Part shown: one piece after another, positions 50,033-59,728 of the stretch
Layout of the letters: each line of letters starts with the position of its first letter
Position numbering within the stretch: the first letter of the stretch is position 1
DNA from: Spirochaetales bacterium
GTDB taxonomy: Bacteria; Spirochaetota; Spirochaetia; UBA9216
NCBI GenBank assembly: GCA_016342585.1
Contig: JAEINK010000003.1
Span: forward strand, 1-64,000
Direction of reading: 5' to 3'
Length of the DNA: 64,000 nucleotides
The notes under the pieces: model-generated
What the model was told of the DNA's origin: nothing
Database searches by the model: none
Seen by the model: the letters and a program-made list of their open reading frames with translations, nothing else
Position numbers and translations under genes: made by a program

Positions 50033-51316
50033 ATGACCGAAAATTTTATATCTGAATCCGCTTATTTAGCTGACCTTGAAAAAAGGGGGCAGCTCCCCAG
50101 GGGGTTTCGTACCGCTTCTGTACCCCTTTTATTTCTTCCTTCAGAAAGACCTCAGGGGGGGGAGCAGAAGATGATGCTCTCCATGATCCTTATGGATGAA
50201 CCTTCGGATTCATTTGCCGGTGTTTTTACAAGCAATCGGTTTCCCGGGAGTCCTGTAATCGTGGGGAAGGAAAGGATGGATGCCCCCCATACCCGGGGTG
50301 TTATTATTAATAATCGAATTGCCAATGTCTGTTCTCCCACCGGGATTGAGGATATTGAACGTCTCCTTTCAGCTCTCAGTAAGAGTACCGGAGGGGATGT
50401 GCATGATTATTTTTCAAGCTCCACCGGAATAATCGGCTGGCAGCTTCCGGTGGATAAGATGATATCCGCCCTCCCGGATCTTCTTTCAGGTTTAAACAGG
50501 GATTCGGCTTTAAAGCTTGCGAAAGGGATCATGACCACCGACTCCTTTCCTAAAATCAGATCTATCCAGGTAGGAGGGGGGCGAATTGTTGCCGTTGCCA
50601 AGGGTGCCGGAATGATTGAACCCAATATGGGGACCATGCTCTGTTTTATAATGACCGATCTTGATGTTTCACGGTTTGAGCTGCGCGGGCTTCTTCCCGG
50701 TGTCGCCGAAAGGACTTTTAACAGAGTTTCCGTGGATGGGGACCAGAGTACAAGTGACATGGTTCTTGTATTCAGTTCCAAAAAAGCGGGAAAGGTGGAT
50801 CTCGAAGAGTTTCGAATCGCTCTTGAGGGGGTCATGGGGGCGCTGGCCGAGGATATCGTCCGTAACGGCGAAGGAACGGCCCATGTCATAAAAGTGAACC
50901 TGACAGGAGCTTCCGATGATAAATCCGCAGGACTCCTTGCCCGTGCCGTGGTAAATTCACCCCTGGTCAAGACTGCTGTTGCCGGAAATGACCCTAATGT
51001 GGGGCGGATAATCTCCTCTCTTGGCGATTGTGCGGGTAATCTGGATTTGCCGCTGGATCCCCGCCGGGTGAGTGTCTCTTTAGGAGGTACACTTCTCTTT
51101 AAGGAGAGCAAGTTTATGCTGGATGCCGAGCGTGAGGAAAAAATGTCGGCCTACCTGAAGAGTGCCGAGTTAAACTCTGAACTTAAAGCGTACCCCGAGC
51201 ACAGCAGAACAGTGGATATTGATATAGATCTTGGACTTGGTGGTGGTGTTTCCTCGGTTTTTGGAAGCGACCTCACCCATGAATATGTTTCAGAAAACGC
51301 AGATTACAGAACTTGA
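50033..51316 (+). CDS. argJ: Arginine biosynthesis bifunctional protein ArgJ
   Basis: Ornithine acetyltransferase / N-acetylglutamate synthase, 427 aa, self-cleaving at a Thr. The cleavage region reads KGAGMIEPNMGTMLCF, with the nucleophile Thr kept and Gly in place of the usual Ala before it. IMTTDSFPK and GNDPNVGRI are also diagnostic. ATG 50033 is chosen over an upstream ATG at 49961, which would place the promoter inside the gene. moxR begins 8 bp after its stop, but is functionally unrelated. Confidence 0.93.
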   Translation: MTENFISESAYLADLEKRGQLPRGFRTASVPLLFLPSERPQGGEQKMMLSMILMDEPSDSFAGVFTSNRFPGSPVIVGKERMDAPHTRGVIINNRIANVCSPTGIEDIERLLSALSKSTGGDVHDYFSSSTGIIGWQLPVDKMISALPDLLSGLNRDSALKLAKGIMTTDSFPKIRSIQVGGGRIVAVAKGAGMIEPNMGTMLCFIMTDLDVSRFELRGLLPGVAERTFNRVSVDGDQSTSDMVLVFSSKKAGKVDLEEFRIALEGVMGALAEDIVRNGEGTAHVIKVNLTGASDDKSAGLLARAVVNSPLVKTAVAGNDPNVGRIISSLGDCAGNLDLPLDPRRVSVSLGGTLLFKESKFMLDAEREEKMSAYLKSAELNSELKAYPEHSRTVDIDIDLGLGGGVSSVFGSDLTHEYVSENADYRT

Positions 51317-51323
51317 GGATATA

Positions 51324-52316
51324 ATGGAAAATCAGAAGAATGGCTCAAATCTTAGTGAAGTAATTGAGAAATCAACACAGCTCCTGAATCGTTGTCGGGA
51401 GGAGATTGCCCGGAGGGTGATAGGTCAGACTGTCATGGTCGATGGCCTGCTCATGGGGCTTATTGCCGGAGGTCACGTCCTGATCGAAGGTGTTCCGGGG
51501 CTTGCAAAAACCCTGGCAGTCCAGACCATGGCCGAGGTGCTGGATCTGGATTTTAAACGAATCCAGTTTACGCCGGATCTTCTTCCGGCAGATCTTGTCG
51601 GTAATATGATCTATCGTCAGGAAAGTGGTATTTTTGAGGCCCGAAAAGGACCTGTTTTTACAAATATCGTTTTGGCTGATGAGATTAACAGGGCTCCGGC
51701 AAAGGTTCAATCTGCCCTTCTTGAAGCAATGCAGGAGAAACAGGTTACCCTGGGGAATGAAACATTCCCCCTGCCGGATCCTCTTTTTGTCCTTGGAACC
51801 CAGAATCCTATCGAGCAGGAAGGAACCTACCCCCTGCCGGAAGCCCAGCTTGATCGTTTTATCATGAAACTGAAGATCGATTACCCCTCCGATGCGGAGG
51901 AGCTTCAGATCATCCGTCGCATGGGTGTTGAAAAGGTGATTCCAGTTAAGAAAATCTTAAGTCGGGAGCAACTTTCGGGGCTTCGGAAAACCGCTAATAA
52001 TATTCGGATAGAGAGCAGGATCGAAGAGTATATCGTTGCCATTATTACTTCGACCAGAGAGACGGACAGGATAGTCTATCCCTATGCTAAATTCATTGAT
52101 TTTGGGGCCTCCACGCGAGGGTCATTAAGTCTTGTCAGATGTGCCCGGGCTGCCGCTCTCTTCGATGGACGTGACTTCGTCCTCCCTGAGGATGTCAAAT
52201 CTGTCGTTCATGATGTTCTTCGTCATCGTCTTGTCCTCTCCTATGAGGCTGAGTCGGAAGAGCTGACCTCTGATGATGTGATCGATAGAATCCTCAAAAA
52301 GGTCCCGGTTCCCTAA
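51324..52316 (+). CDS. MoxR-family AAA+ ATPase
   Basis: 330-aa AAA+ chaperone of the MoxR family, first gene of a bat operon. Walker A is GVPGLAKT (56-63), Walker B is LADEINRAPAKVQ, and sensor 1 lies in VLGTQNPIEQEG. MoxR ATPases act with VWA proteins (encoded by the next genes), probably to assemble or activate metal or envelope complexes. ATG 51324 is supported by GAGG 8 nt upstream and by avoiding overlap with argJ. Confidence 0.94.
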   Translation: MENQKNGSNLSEVIEKSTQLLNRCREEIARRVIGQTVMVDGLLMGLIAGGHVLIEGVPGLAKTLAVQTMAEVLDLDFKRIQFTPDLLPADLVGNMIYRQESGIFEARKGPVFTNIVLADEINRAPAKVQSALLEAMQEKQVTLGNETFPLPDPLFVLGTQNPIEQEGTYPLPEAQLDRFIMKLKIDYPSDAEELQIIRRMGVEKVIPVKKILSREQLSGLRKTANNIRIESRIEEYIVAIITSTRETDRIVYPYAKFIDFGASTRGSLSLVRCARAAALFDGRDFVLPEDVKSVVHDVLRHRLVLSYEAESEELTSDDVIDRILKKVPVP

Positions 52317-52320
52317 ATCA

Positions 52321-53193
52321 ATGGATAGTCTGCAGTTTCTATCAAAGATTCGACATATTCCCCTTGTCTCTCTTAAACTCGTTGAGGGGCTGCTTGCAGG
52401 AAACTACAGATCCGTTTTTCGTGGGCCAGGACTTGAGTTTGATGAGGTTCGGGATTACACCCACGAGGATGATTCCAGGTTTATCGACTGGAATGTAACC
52501 TCAAGAATGGACTCTCCTTATATTAAAACCTTCAAGGAGGAGCGTGAACTTGTCATGTTCCTCGTTGTGGATGTCTCTGCCTCCATGAGATCCGGGAGCG
52601 GAAAGATGAGCCGTGAGGATACCGCCGCCGTCCTTTCCGTTCTTCTTGCCCATGCGGCGATTGAAAATAATGACAGGGTCGGAGCACTTTTTTATTCTGA
52701 CGGTATCGAGCACTGGGTTCCACCCTTAAAAGGTAGAAAGCATATTAGTCGGCTCATTGCGGATATGCAGGAGATTACTCCCAAAGGGAAAGGCTCCGGC
52801 CTGGATCTTGCTATCCGGACTGTGCAGGAATCGCTGAAACGCCGCAGCATCTGTGTTATCCTTTCGGATTTTAGAACGTCACGCGGGTGGCAGGAGTTAA
52901 CCCTCTTATCGAGAAAACACGATGTCATCGCTATTAAAATATCTGATCCTGATGATAGAAGATTTCCCGACACGGGGCTCATGTATCTCCAGGATCCTGA
53001 AACCGGGAGAGTTATCCCTTCCCTCGGGAAATCCGGGAATTTCAGGAAAGAGCATCACGATTTCTGGGCTACTCAGGAGATTTTCTGGCTCCGTGAGTGC
53101 CGAAGACGAGGGATAGATACCCTCACTGTCTCAACAAATGATGATCCTGTCATGAAATTAATCTCTTATTTTAAAAGAAGAAAACGCCGGTGA
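52321..53193 (+). CDS. DUF58 VWA-like protein of the bat operon
   Basis: 290 aa DUF58 protein: YRSVFRGPGLEFDEVRDYTHED and DWNVTSR motifs, then a VWA-like fold with VVDVSASMRSG (DxSxS MIDAS). It begins 4 bp after moxR. In moxR-bat clusters DUF58 proteins are partners of the ATPase. Its stop overlaps the next start (GTGA). Confidence 0.92.
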   Translation: MDSLQFLSKIRHIPLVSLKLVEGLLAGNYRSVFRGPGLEFDEVRDYTHEDDSRFIDWNVTSRMDSPYIKTFKEERELVMFLVVDVSASMRSGSGKMSREDTAAVLSVLLAHAAIENNDRVGALFYSDGIEHWVPPLKGRKHISRLIADMQEITPKGKGSGLDLAIRTVQESLKRRSICVILSDFRTSRGWQELTLLSRKHDVIAIKISDPDDRRFPDTGLMYLQDPETGRVIPSLGKSGNFRKEHHDFWATQEIFWLRECRRRGIDTLTVSTNDDPVMKLISYFKRRKRR

Positions 53194-54098
53194 AGCAACG
53201 AATCTCATTAATCCTTTTATTTATATTACTGATTAGCTTCCTTTCTTTCGGTTATGATATTGAACAGGTAACTTTTATCCCCCGGGAGTTTTATATTGGC
53301 GATACGGTTGATATGAGGGTTACCCTGAAAATACCCTCGGGAACCTATCTGAATATTCCTGAAGAGTTTCCCCGGGCCGGCTGGATTCATATTCACGACA
53401 TTAATTTTCTTGAAAATGAAGAGTTTACCACGATACACATCATCTTTTCCTCTTTCCAGCCGGGGATCCGGGTACTTCCTCCCATAGATTTGGGAGGCCT
53501 TGTGCTTGAGGGGGTAAGGATCGATACCGCTTCCATCCTCGACCAGGAGTACTCTTCCTTTGTTTCGGCCTCCGACCCCATGTATCTCCCGGGAACAGCG
53601 TTCTATTTTGGACTCCTTGTGGGGGGGCTGATAGGTCTCCCCCTGTTCATACTCTTTTTCTTCAGAGTCCTGAGAAGCCGGATCCTGAGATCTGTTTTAA
53701 CCGCAGGTCGCAGGAGGCCCTACATCAGGCTCCAAAAGGTTCTGAAGGAGCTTGAACGGAAGATTTTGAACAGGGATGGCAACGAGTTCTATACGACTCT
53801 CCTGCTTGAATTGAAGGTTTACCTTTCCAATCGGACGGGTAGTGATTTTAATACCCTGACAAGTCGGGAGGCCTGCCTCATCCTCGATGATCTTTACCCT
53901 GAGGAATTTTTCCGCGGGACCCTCGAGGCTTTGTTCCGATTTTCTGACAAGGTTAAATTTGGCGGAGTGGATCCTTATACGGCAAGGAAAAAAGAAGATT
54001 TGAACAGACTTGATGAGGCCGTTAAGGCCCTGGAAATATATTATAAGCATCTTTGGGCTGCCGAAGATGATAAGGGAGTCGCCGATGTGGACCGTTGA
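53190..54098 (+). CDS. Exported and membrane-anchored protein of the bat operon
   Basis: 302 aa starting at GTG 53190, overlapping the DUF58 stop by 4 bp. A signal peptide (about 1-21) precedes a beta-rich periplasmic domain (22-130), then a membrane helix (about 137-157) and a cytoplasmic helical domain with LQKVLKELERKILNRDGNEF. The layout fits the DUF4381/BatD-like proteins placed between DUF58 and batA in other spirochaetes and Bacteroidetes. Role unproven. Confidence 0.75.
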   Translation: MKQRISLILLFILLISFLSFGYDIEQVTFIPREFYIGDTVDMRVTLKIPSGTYLNIPEEFPRAGWIHIHDINFLENEEFTTIHIIFSSFQPGIRVLPPIDLGGLVLEGVRIDTASILDQEYSSFVSASDPMYLPGTAFYFGLLVGGLIGLPLFILFFFRVLRSRILRSVLTAGRRRPYIRLQKVLKELERKILNRDGNEFYTTLLLELKVYLSNRTGSDFNTLTSREACLILDDLYPEEFFRGTLEALFRFSDKVKFGGVDPYTARKKEDLNRLDEAVKALEIYYKHLWAAEDDKGVADVDR

Positions 54099-55086
54099 AG
54101 ACCCCGTCTACCTGCTGCTGCTTCTTGTTTTAATCCCTGGAATTTATTTCTCCCATTTCTATCGGGGGCGGGGAGGGGTCTTTATTTTTCCTCTGGGACT
54201 CTGGGAAGGGGATAATTTTAAACCAAAGAAGCACTTCTGGCAGGTCATCCTTTTTCTCTCGACATTTTTATTCTGGGTCGGTACAGCTTTGATGATAGTA
54301 GCGCTGGCTGGTCCTGTGAAGGTTGAAAAAGAGAAGATATACCTTTCCCGGGGAATTGATATCATGTTTGTTCTGGATGAGTCCCCCAGCATGGCGGCAG
54401 GAGATTTTCCGCCGATAAACAGATTTGAGACGGCCAAGACATTAATTCTGGAATTCATGAGGGGGCGGGAAAACGATGCCCTGGGACTGGTCTCCTTCAG
54501 TGGTGAGGCGGCCCTGAGAGTACCCCCAACCCTGGATTATAGGGCCTTTGCCGCAGAGGTTGAAGCTCTCAGGATAATGACCCTGGGAGAGGGCACTTCA
54601 GTCGGTCTCGGTCTGGCGATTGCCGCTCTCCATGAGCAGGGGTCCAGTGCCGATGAAAAGGTTATTATCCTCATGACTGATGGTGAGAATAATTCAGGAG
54701 AGATTGCTCCTCTTTCGGCGGCCAGGATAGCCGCGGATATGGGTATTCGAATCTATGCAATAGGGATCGGTTCCGAGGGGCGTTTTCCCCTCGAGTATCA
54801 GGATCCTGATACAGGGAAAATTTACCGGGGAATTTATGAGAGTGGCTTTAACGAAGAGCTTCTGGAAGAGATAGCCCTCCTTTCATCGGGTAAGTATTTT
54901 TCGGCAGTCAGTCCGGGAGCCATGGAGCAGATATTCAGGACTATCGATTCCCTTGAGAGTCGGGAGACCCGGGTTAAAATTAAGGTGAGCACCACTCCGG
55001 GATACAGGATCGTAATATTTGCCGGCTTTCTTTCCATACTTTTAAGTTTCATCATACGAAAAATCATTCTTCGGGAGGTATTTTAG
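54085..55086 (+). CDS. batA: VWA-domain membrane protein BatA
   Basis: 333 aa with two N-terminal membrane helices, a VWA domain (about 90-280) and a C-terminal helix. The MIDAS motif is DESPS (98-102), with the downstream Thr/Asp in IILMTDGENNSGE. ATG 54085 is chosen because AAGGGAG precedes it; it overlaps the previous gene by 14 bp. Bat proteins are linked to aerotolerance in Bacteroides and to the envelope in Leptospira; the mechanism is not settled. Confidence 0.9.
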   Translation: MWTVEDPVYLLLLLVLIPGIYFSHFYRGRGGVFIFPLGLWEGDNFKPKKHFWQVILFLSTFLFWVGTALMIVALAGPVKVEKEKIYLSRGIDIMFVLDESPSMAAGDFPPINRFETAKTLILEFMRGRENDALGLVSFSGEAALRVPPTLDYRAFAAEVEALRIMTLGEGTSVGLGLAIAALHEQGSSADEKVIILMTDGENNSGEIAPLSAARIAADMGIRIYAIGIGSEGRFPLEYQDPDTGKIYRGIYESGFNEELLEEIALLSSGKYFSAVSPGAMEQIFRTIDSLESRETRVKIKVSTTPGYRIVIFAGFLSILLSFIIRKIILREVF

Positions 55087-55088
55087 GT

Positions 55089-56090
55089 ATGGCCCGATAT
55101 CCAGAGGTTTTCTGGCTTTTTACAATACTTTTTCCTCTTGTGATTATGCTCATCTGGCGTTACTTTTCAGGAATAAAAGGTTTGCATACTTTTGGAGGAG
55201 AGTGGCGTTTCAATTCTCTCAGGGAGATTTACCTTGTAAAATGGTTTTTCTCTTCCTTCGGGTTTCTTGTTTTTATTATCGCTTCGATCCTGGCCCTTGC
55301 CGGGTTTCCCGGTCAGGGGATTAAAGAACCTTTTAAACCATCGGGGCATGATATCATTTATGTTATCGATATTTCCCGCTCCATGCTTGCTGAGGATGCA
55401 CTCCCATCCCGCCTCGAAAAGGCGAAGGCGATTATCCGTTCAATCAGTGATGGTCTTGAAGCGGGTGAATCGGGAACAGGAAACCGATATGGTCTTGTCG
55501 TTTTTCGAGGGGCAGGGAGTCGTATCCTTCCTCTGACCGAAGATCGGGGTGGCCTGTACGGTGTTCTTGAAATCATAACTCCTGATTTCATGAGTTCTCC
55601 GGGAACTGATATAAGTTCGGGCCTCAATGCCGCCCTTGAATCTTTTGTGCCCGGCTCGGAGAGCGGTCGGCATGTTGTCCTTTTTTCCGATGGAGAAGAT
55701 TTGGATGGCGACCCGGGAGTGGTTTTGAACCGGTTCAGGGAAGAGAGGATCGATTTTAATGTCATCGGCCTGGGGGGAGCCGAGGGGGCGTTTATTCCCC
55801 TTGGTAATGGCGAGAAGGTAACCGATAATTCCGGGAGGGATATTGTTACGAAATTGGATGAGAGGTTCCTACGGCTACTTGCCCAGCAGGGGGGCGGCTC
55901 TTTTCTAGAGGGAGAGGATTCGAGGCTGTTAGAGCATCTGTTTTCCAAGTTTCAGAACTTTGAGTCTGCCAAGAGTCCCGGTTTTATTCATATTGAGACG
56001 GAGATGTTCAGAATCTACCTCTTGATTGCCCTTGCCGGTCTTACTATTTATCAGATTTCCGGAATTATCCGAAGGCGGGAGAATATATGA
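55089..56090 (+). CDS. batB: VWA-domain membrane protein BatB
   Basis: 333 aa, paralogue of BatA with the same layout. The MIDAS is DISRS (94-98) followed by LFSDGEDLDGD. Membrane helices are at the N-terminus (about 8-22 and 52-72) and at about 307-325. It starts 2 bp after batA and overlaps batC by 4 bp. BatA and BatB probably form a complex in the inner membrane. Confidence 0.9.
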   Translation: MARYPEVFWLFTILFPLVIMLIWRYFSGIKGLHTFGGEWRFNSLREIYLVKWFFSSFGFLVFIIASILALAGFPGQGIKEPFKPSGHDIIYVIDISRSMLAEDALPSRLEKAKAIIRSISDGLEAGESGTGNRYGLVVFRGAGSRILPLTEDRGGLYGVLEIITPDFMSSPGTDISSGLNAALESFVPGSESGRHVVLFSDGEDLDGDPGVVLNRFREERIDFNVIGLGGAEGAFIPLGNGEKVTDNSGRDIVTKLDERFLRLLAQQGGGSFLEGEDSRLLEHLFSKFQNFESAKSPGFIHIETEMFRIYLLIALAGLTIYQISGIIRRRENI

Positions 56091-56677
56091 TGAGAAAAAG
56101 TTCTCTTTATGTGCTTATAATCTCCCTGATTTTCCTGACATCCTGTTCGGAGTTCAATGCCTCCTATAAGGTTTTTCGGGGGAATTATCAATTCCTTCAA
56201 GGTGAATATCAGACTGCGAATATTCAGTATCTTCGAGCGGCTGAAAAGGGAATTGAAGAGGATATTATTAATTATAACCTGGGGACTGTCTACAATGCTC
56301 TTGGAGAGATGGATTCGGCTGTAACCCAGTGGGAGTCGATCGATCCGGGAGAGAATATACAGTTGGCCTTCAGATTGGCATATAATCAGGGGGTTCTTCA
56401 CTATCAGCTTGGGGACTATCAATCTGCTTTCGACTCCTTTAAGGAGGCCCTGCTTTTTGACTCCTCCAGCCGTGAGGCCCGGATAAATCTTGAGCACAGT
56501 TTCCGTAAGCTGAACTTCCAGGAGGAGCCTGTTACCTCGGGAACCGGAGAGAGCAGGGAGAGTGAGCCTGGAGATGAAGATATCCAGCGTGTGCTTGAAT
56601 ATATCAGACGAAATGAGCCTTACTATCCTCCGGGGGTTCAGAAAGGTGATGATGTGGGAAGGGGTATGGATTGGTAA
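56087..56677 (+). CDS. batC: TPR lipoprotein BatC
   Basis: 196 aa with a signal peptide and lipobox ending LTSC (Cys at about 20), then about three TPR-like repeats (YQTANIQYLRAAEKG, NLGTVYNALGEMDSAV, LGDYQSAFDSFKEALL) and a charged C-terminus. Start codons ATGATG at 56087. TPR proteins in this operon are expected to scaffold BatA/B. Overlaps batD by 7 bp. Confidence 0.88.
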   Translation: MMRKSSLYVLIISLIFLTSCSEFNASYKVFRGNYQFLQGEYQTANIQYLRAAEKGIEEDIINYNLGTVYNALGEMDSAVTQWESIDPGENIQLAFRLAYNQGVLHYQLGDYQSAFDSFKEALLFDSSSREARINLEHSFRKLNFQEEPVTSGTGESRESEPGDEDIQRVLEYIRRNEPYYPPGVQKGDDVGRGMDW

Positions 56678-58800
56678 AACGACTAGCACTTTCACTTATA
56701 ATACTTGGCCTTATACTCTCCTCCCTCTCTTCTCAGGAAAGAATTTCCATAGAGGTTTCTCCAAACCCTGTAGGAGTCAATGATGATTTCAATGTGGTTA
56801 TCGAGGTAAATCACCCCGAATCCCGTGATGTTGCACTAGAAAAGCCTGTTTACCCTGACGGTATCCAGCTCCGGCGTGGGCCGTATATCAGACCGGCAAC
56901 GGTAAACACCAAGGATGGCTTTTCCAAGAAGATAACCCGAATCTCATTTACCTTCAGATCGAGGCGTTCCGGAATGATCCTCTTTGATCCATTCTTTGTT
57001 TCGATTAAGGATGAGGTTTTGACAAGCCCCTCGTTCATCATGGAGGTCGGTACTTATATTAATAGAAAACTCATCATGCCCCTTGAGGCCGAGTGGTCAA
57101 CCCCCTATGATTTTGTGTACACAGGAGAGGCGGTACCTCTGCTCCTGAATGTGAAAAATCAGAAGGAGATTGTCCTTTTTGATTCTGTGAATATTGCTCC
57201 GCCGGCGGGAGGTATTTTTGAGGAGTATTTCGGGGTTGGGGAGATCTCTTCTGAAATTTTAGGTTCAACCCTTCTGTATAATGTGCCAGCTTCATTTGCC
57301 ATCCTGACCCCTACCAGAGCTGCTAAAATTACCATCCCTTCTGCCCGGGTAAGTCATGGGGTCAGAACTGGTGAAACAGGCAGGCTTATACTTGATGTCC
57401 TTCCTCTTCCCGGGGAAGTTGCTGAAACAGGGGCTATCGGTCGTTTTACAGTCACCACGCGTATGGAACAGAGTGAACTTTACCGCATGGATGAAGCCGT
57501 TTTCCGAGTACGACTCGAGGGTGTCGGAAACCTGAACTATCTGCAAATGCCTGTTCCGGAATTTACCGGAGCAGATCTTCTCTCCTCCTATGAGAGTGAG
57601 GATTATAAGCCGGATTTACATGGATATAAGGGGTACCGGGAAGCTGTCTATACTATCAAGATTGGGGATACTGACCGGCTGAAAATCGGCATCCCTCCCT
57701 TTCCTTATCTAGAACGCCCCTCCGGCAAGGTAATTCCTTCAAGGGTGGAGGTTGAAAATTTCGATATTCTTCCAGCTCTTCCGGAAGAGGTTGAAACTGC
57801 CGAGCTGAACGAGGTTCTTTTGCCCCTCTTAAGGGATGGCGGTCCTGATTACGATTTTCTGGATTATCAAAAGGGCAGGATGCTCCTTTTACTCTTTCTG
57901 CCAGGTCCTTTAGCTTTGTTGGTTTTCAGGCTGATTCGGGGAAAGGGGCAACAGGGTGGCCGGCGAACCATTTTTATGCTTGTTCTCCTGCTCTCCTCCC
58001 CTTTATTCTTCTCCGCAGGCAATACTGGTTCACTCAAAGAGAGAACCCTGTTCTCCGGGGATGCTTTTAATTTATGTTTTGATTATTATGCTGAGGGCTC
58101 TTTCGGGGAGGCCCTGACAGCGCTTGATGAGGTTGTCGGTGATGTTGATACCGGTTTCATTTTTTACAATAGAGGACTTATTCTGTCAGGCATGAACCAA
58201 TGGGACGAAGCTGTCTATAATATGGCCTCAGCTGTCGCCAGACAGCCTCAGAGTCAACTTTACAGGGATGCCTATAATAGAATTATAAATAAGGGCGGTT
58301 TTACCAGCTCTTACACTCTTGAGTTTCCCCTGGACAGGGGATTTCTGTTCATTATTCTTATAATTCTTGTGAATCTTCTCTCTCTTATGCTCCTCCTTTC
58401 TCAGATTCGAAATAATGGAATTCTGAGGATCCTTGAGATTCTATCCTCTTCTTTTATCCTTGTTGTTCTTTTTCTTGTTTTTTTTACAAGTTACTCAGCA
58501 TCCATCCCGCGGGGAGTTGTCGTTTCTACCGCAGTACAATCTCTTGATGATGGTTTAAAATTACCAATATCTGGAACAGAGGGCGAGGGAGATCCTGACC
58601 CCGGGGATGATATGGAAAATGATGGGATCTTTTTTAAAAAAATTCCCGAGGATGCCGGAGAGGAGTGGCTTCAGGTAAAGCCAGGTACGCTCTTAAGGAT
58701 CAGGGACCGGGCCGGCGATTATCTCCTTGCGGAGAATGGGGAGAAAATAAATGGCTGGATCCATTATTCCCATATTCGAATCGTTGGAGATCCGGAATGA
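56671..58800 (+). CDS. batD: BatD-BatE fusion protein
   Basis: 709 aa starting at TTG 56671 with a signal peptide. Residues about 25-400 are the BatD beta-sandwich repeats (ISIEVSPNPVGVNDDF, ITRISFTFRSRRSG). A membrane helix near 405-425 is followed by a second hydrophobic, signal-like segment (LLLSSPLFFSAG), TPR repeats (about 465-540), two more helices and a C-terminal SH3-like domain ending WIHYSHIRIVG. In other bacteria the TPR-SH3 part is a separate gene, batE, so this is a fusion. Confidence 0.88.
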   Translation: MVKRLALSLIILGLILSSLSSQERISIEVSPNPVGVNDDFNVVIEVNHPESRDVALEKPVYPDGIQLRRGPYIRPATVNTKDGFSKKITRISFTFRSRRSGMILFDPFFVSIKDEVLTSPSFIMEVGTYINRKLIMPLEAEWSTPYDFVYTGEAVPLLLNVKNQKEIVLFDSVNIAPPAGGIFEEYFGVGEISSEILGSTLLYNVPASFAILTPTRAAKITIPSARVSHGVRTGETGRLILDVLPLPGEVAETGAIGRFTVTTRMEQSELYRMDEAVFRVRLEGVGNLNYLQMPVPEFTGADLLSSYESEDYKPDLHGYKGYREAVYTIKIGDTDRLKIGIPPFPYLERPSGKVIPSRVEVENFDILPALPEEVETAELNEVLLPLLRDGGPDYDFLDYQKGRMLLLLFLPGPLALLVFRLIRGKGQQGGRRTIFMLVLLLSSPLFFSAGNTGSLKERTLFSGDAFNLCFDYYAEGSFGEALTALDEVVGDVDTGFIFYNRGLILSGMNQWDEAVYNMASAVARQPQSQLYRDAYNRIINKGGFTSSYTLEFPLDRGFLFIILIILVNLLSLMLLLSQIRNNGILRILEILSSSFILVVLFLVFFTSYSASIPRGVVVSTAVQSLDDGLKLPISGTEGEGDPDPGDDMENDGIFFKKIPEDAGEEWLQVKPGTLLRIRDRAGDYLLAENGEKINGWIHYSHIRIVGDPE

Positions 58801-59297
58801 ACGGCTTTGGTGATATTCTTGATGCCTGGGAATCGGAATCGATAAAGGGTCGGAAAAAAGGGACAGAAGTTAAGAATCCACCGGAAAAAAAGGTTGTTTC
58901 CGGAAAGATGGAGGCGAATTGGCTCGATCTCTACCCGCCCGGGGATAAAGATTCGGTTAATAAGGATCCGTCAGATTCTGAAAGTTTGCATCAACGAGTA
59001 AACCCCGAAAGGCTTCCCATCGAAGCAAGCCTTGACCTGCATGGGATGACAAGTGCTGAAGCCCTTGCGGCAACTGAAAAATTCCTGAAGACAGCTAGCC
59101 GGCAGGGGTATAAAAAAGTTCTTTTAATTCATGGAAAGGGGTATCACTCCCCCGGGGGTAAATCTATCCTCAAAAAAGAGGTCCGTTTTTTTCTTGAGCG
59201 ATCCACTTTTGTATCATCATTTGGGTATGGGGATAGATTTAATGGAGGCAAGGGTGCCTCCTGGGTGATTCTAAATAGGATTAAAAGGAAGGGTTGA
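58797..59297 (+). CDS. Smr-domain protein
   Basis: 166 aa. The N-terminal 85 residues are polar and probably disordered; the C-terminal Smr domain has LDLHGMTSAEAL and LIHGKGYHSPGG, as in MutS2 C-termini and endonucleases that nick DNA or RNA. ATG 58797 overlaps the batD stop (ATGA), so it is part of the operon by position, though functionally distinct. Confidence 0.9.
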   Translation: MNGFGDILDAWESESIKGRKKGTEVKNPPEKKVVSGKMEANWLDLYPPGDKDSVNKDPSDSESLHQRVNPERLPIEASLDLHGMTSAEALAATEKFLKTASRQGYKKVLLIHGKGYHSPGGKSILKKEVRFFLERSTFVSSFGYGDRFNGGKGASWVILNRIKRKG

Positions 59298-59319
59298 AAT
59301 AGACGACCCCTTTTTAACT

Positions 59320-59538
59320 CTACCTTTCCCGGTAGATTATTCTTCCTCGTGTGAGATCGTAAGGGGAGAGGGCAACACGTACTTTATCGCCGGGAACAAT
59401 CCTGATATAGTGTTTTCTCATTTTTCCTGACAAATGTGCCAGTATAAGATGACCGTTCTTAAGCTCTACCCTGAACATCGTATTGGGAAGAGATTCCCGA
59501 ACAATACCTTCTACCTCAATTGCTTCTTCTTTTGCCAC
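59320..59538 (-). CDS. infA: Translation initiation factor IF-1
   Basis: 72-aa OB-fold factor that binds the 30S A site during initiation. The sequence is typical: [20 protein letters not shown] and [16 protein letters not shown] near the end. Convergent with the smr gene. A consensus promoter lies upstream at 59578-59606. Confidence 0.97.
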   Translation of the reverse strand: MAKEEAIEVEGIVRESLPNTMFRVELKNGHLILAHLSGKMRKHYIRIVPGDKVRVALSPYDLTRGRIIYRER

Positions 59539-59577
59539 AATTTCTCCTGTGATTTAAATCAATAGTTTTCTGACGAA

Positions 59578-59606
59578 ATAGTAGGGGAAAGAACCTCCTT
59601 TGTCAA
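59578..59606 (-). promoter_or_regulatory. infA promoter
   Basis: Minus strand -35 TTGACA (59601-59606), 17-bp spacer, -10 TACTAT (59578-59583), about 40 bp before the infA ATG. Confidence 0.8.
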
Positions 59607-59728
59607 CCGAACTATAGGGGGCTCCATACGCCTCTTTTTTATAGAAAATATGGAATTTTTCTGATGTAAAACCAATGCTTGACTTTTTTAGTCATTTAAG
59701 GCAAATTATCGTGCTTATTAAAGGGTTA

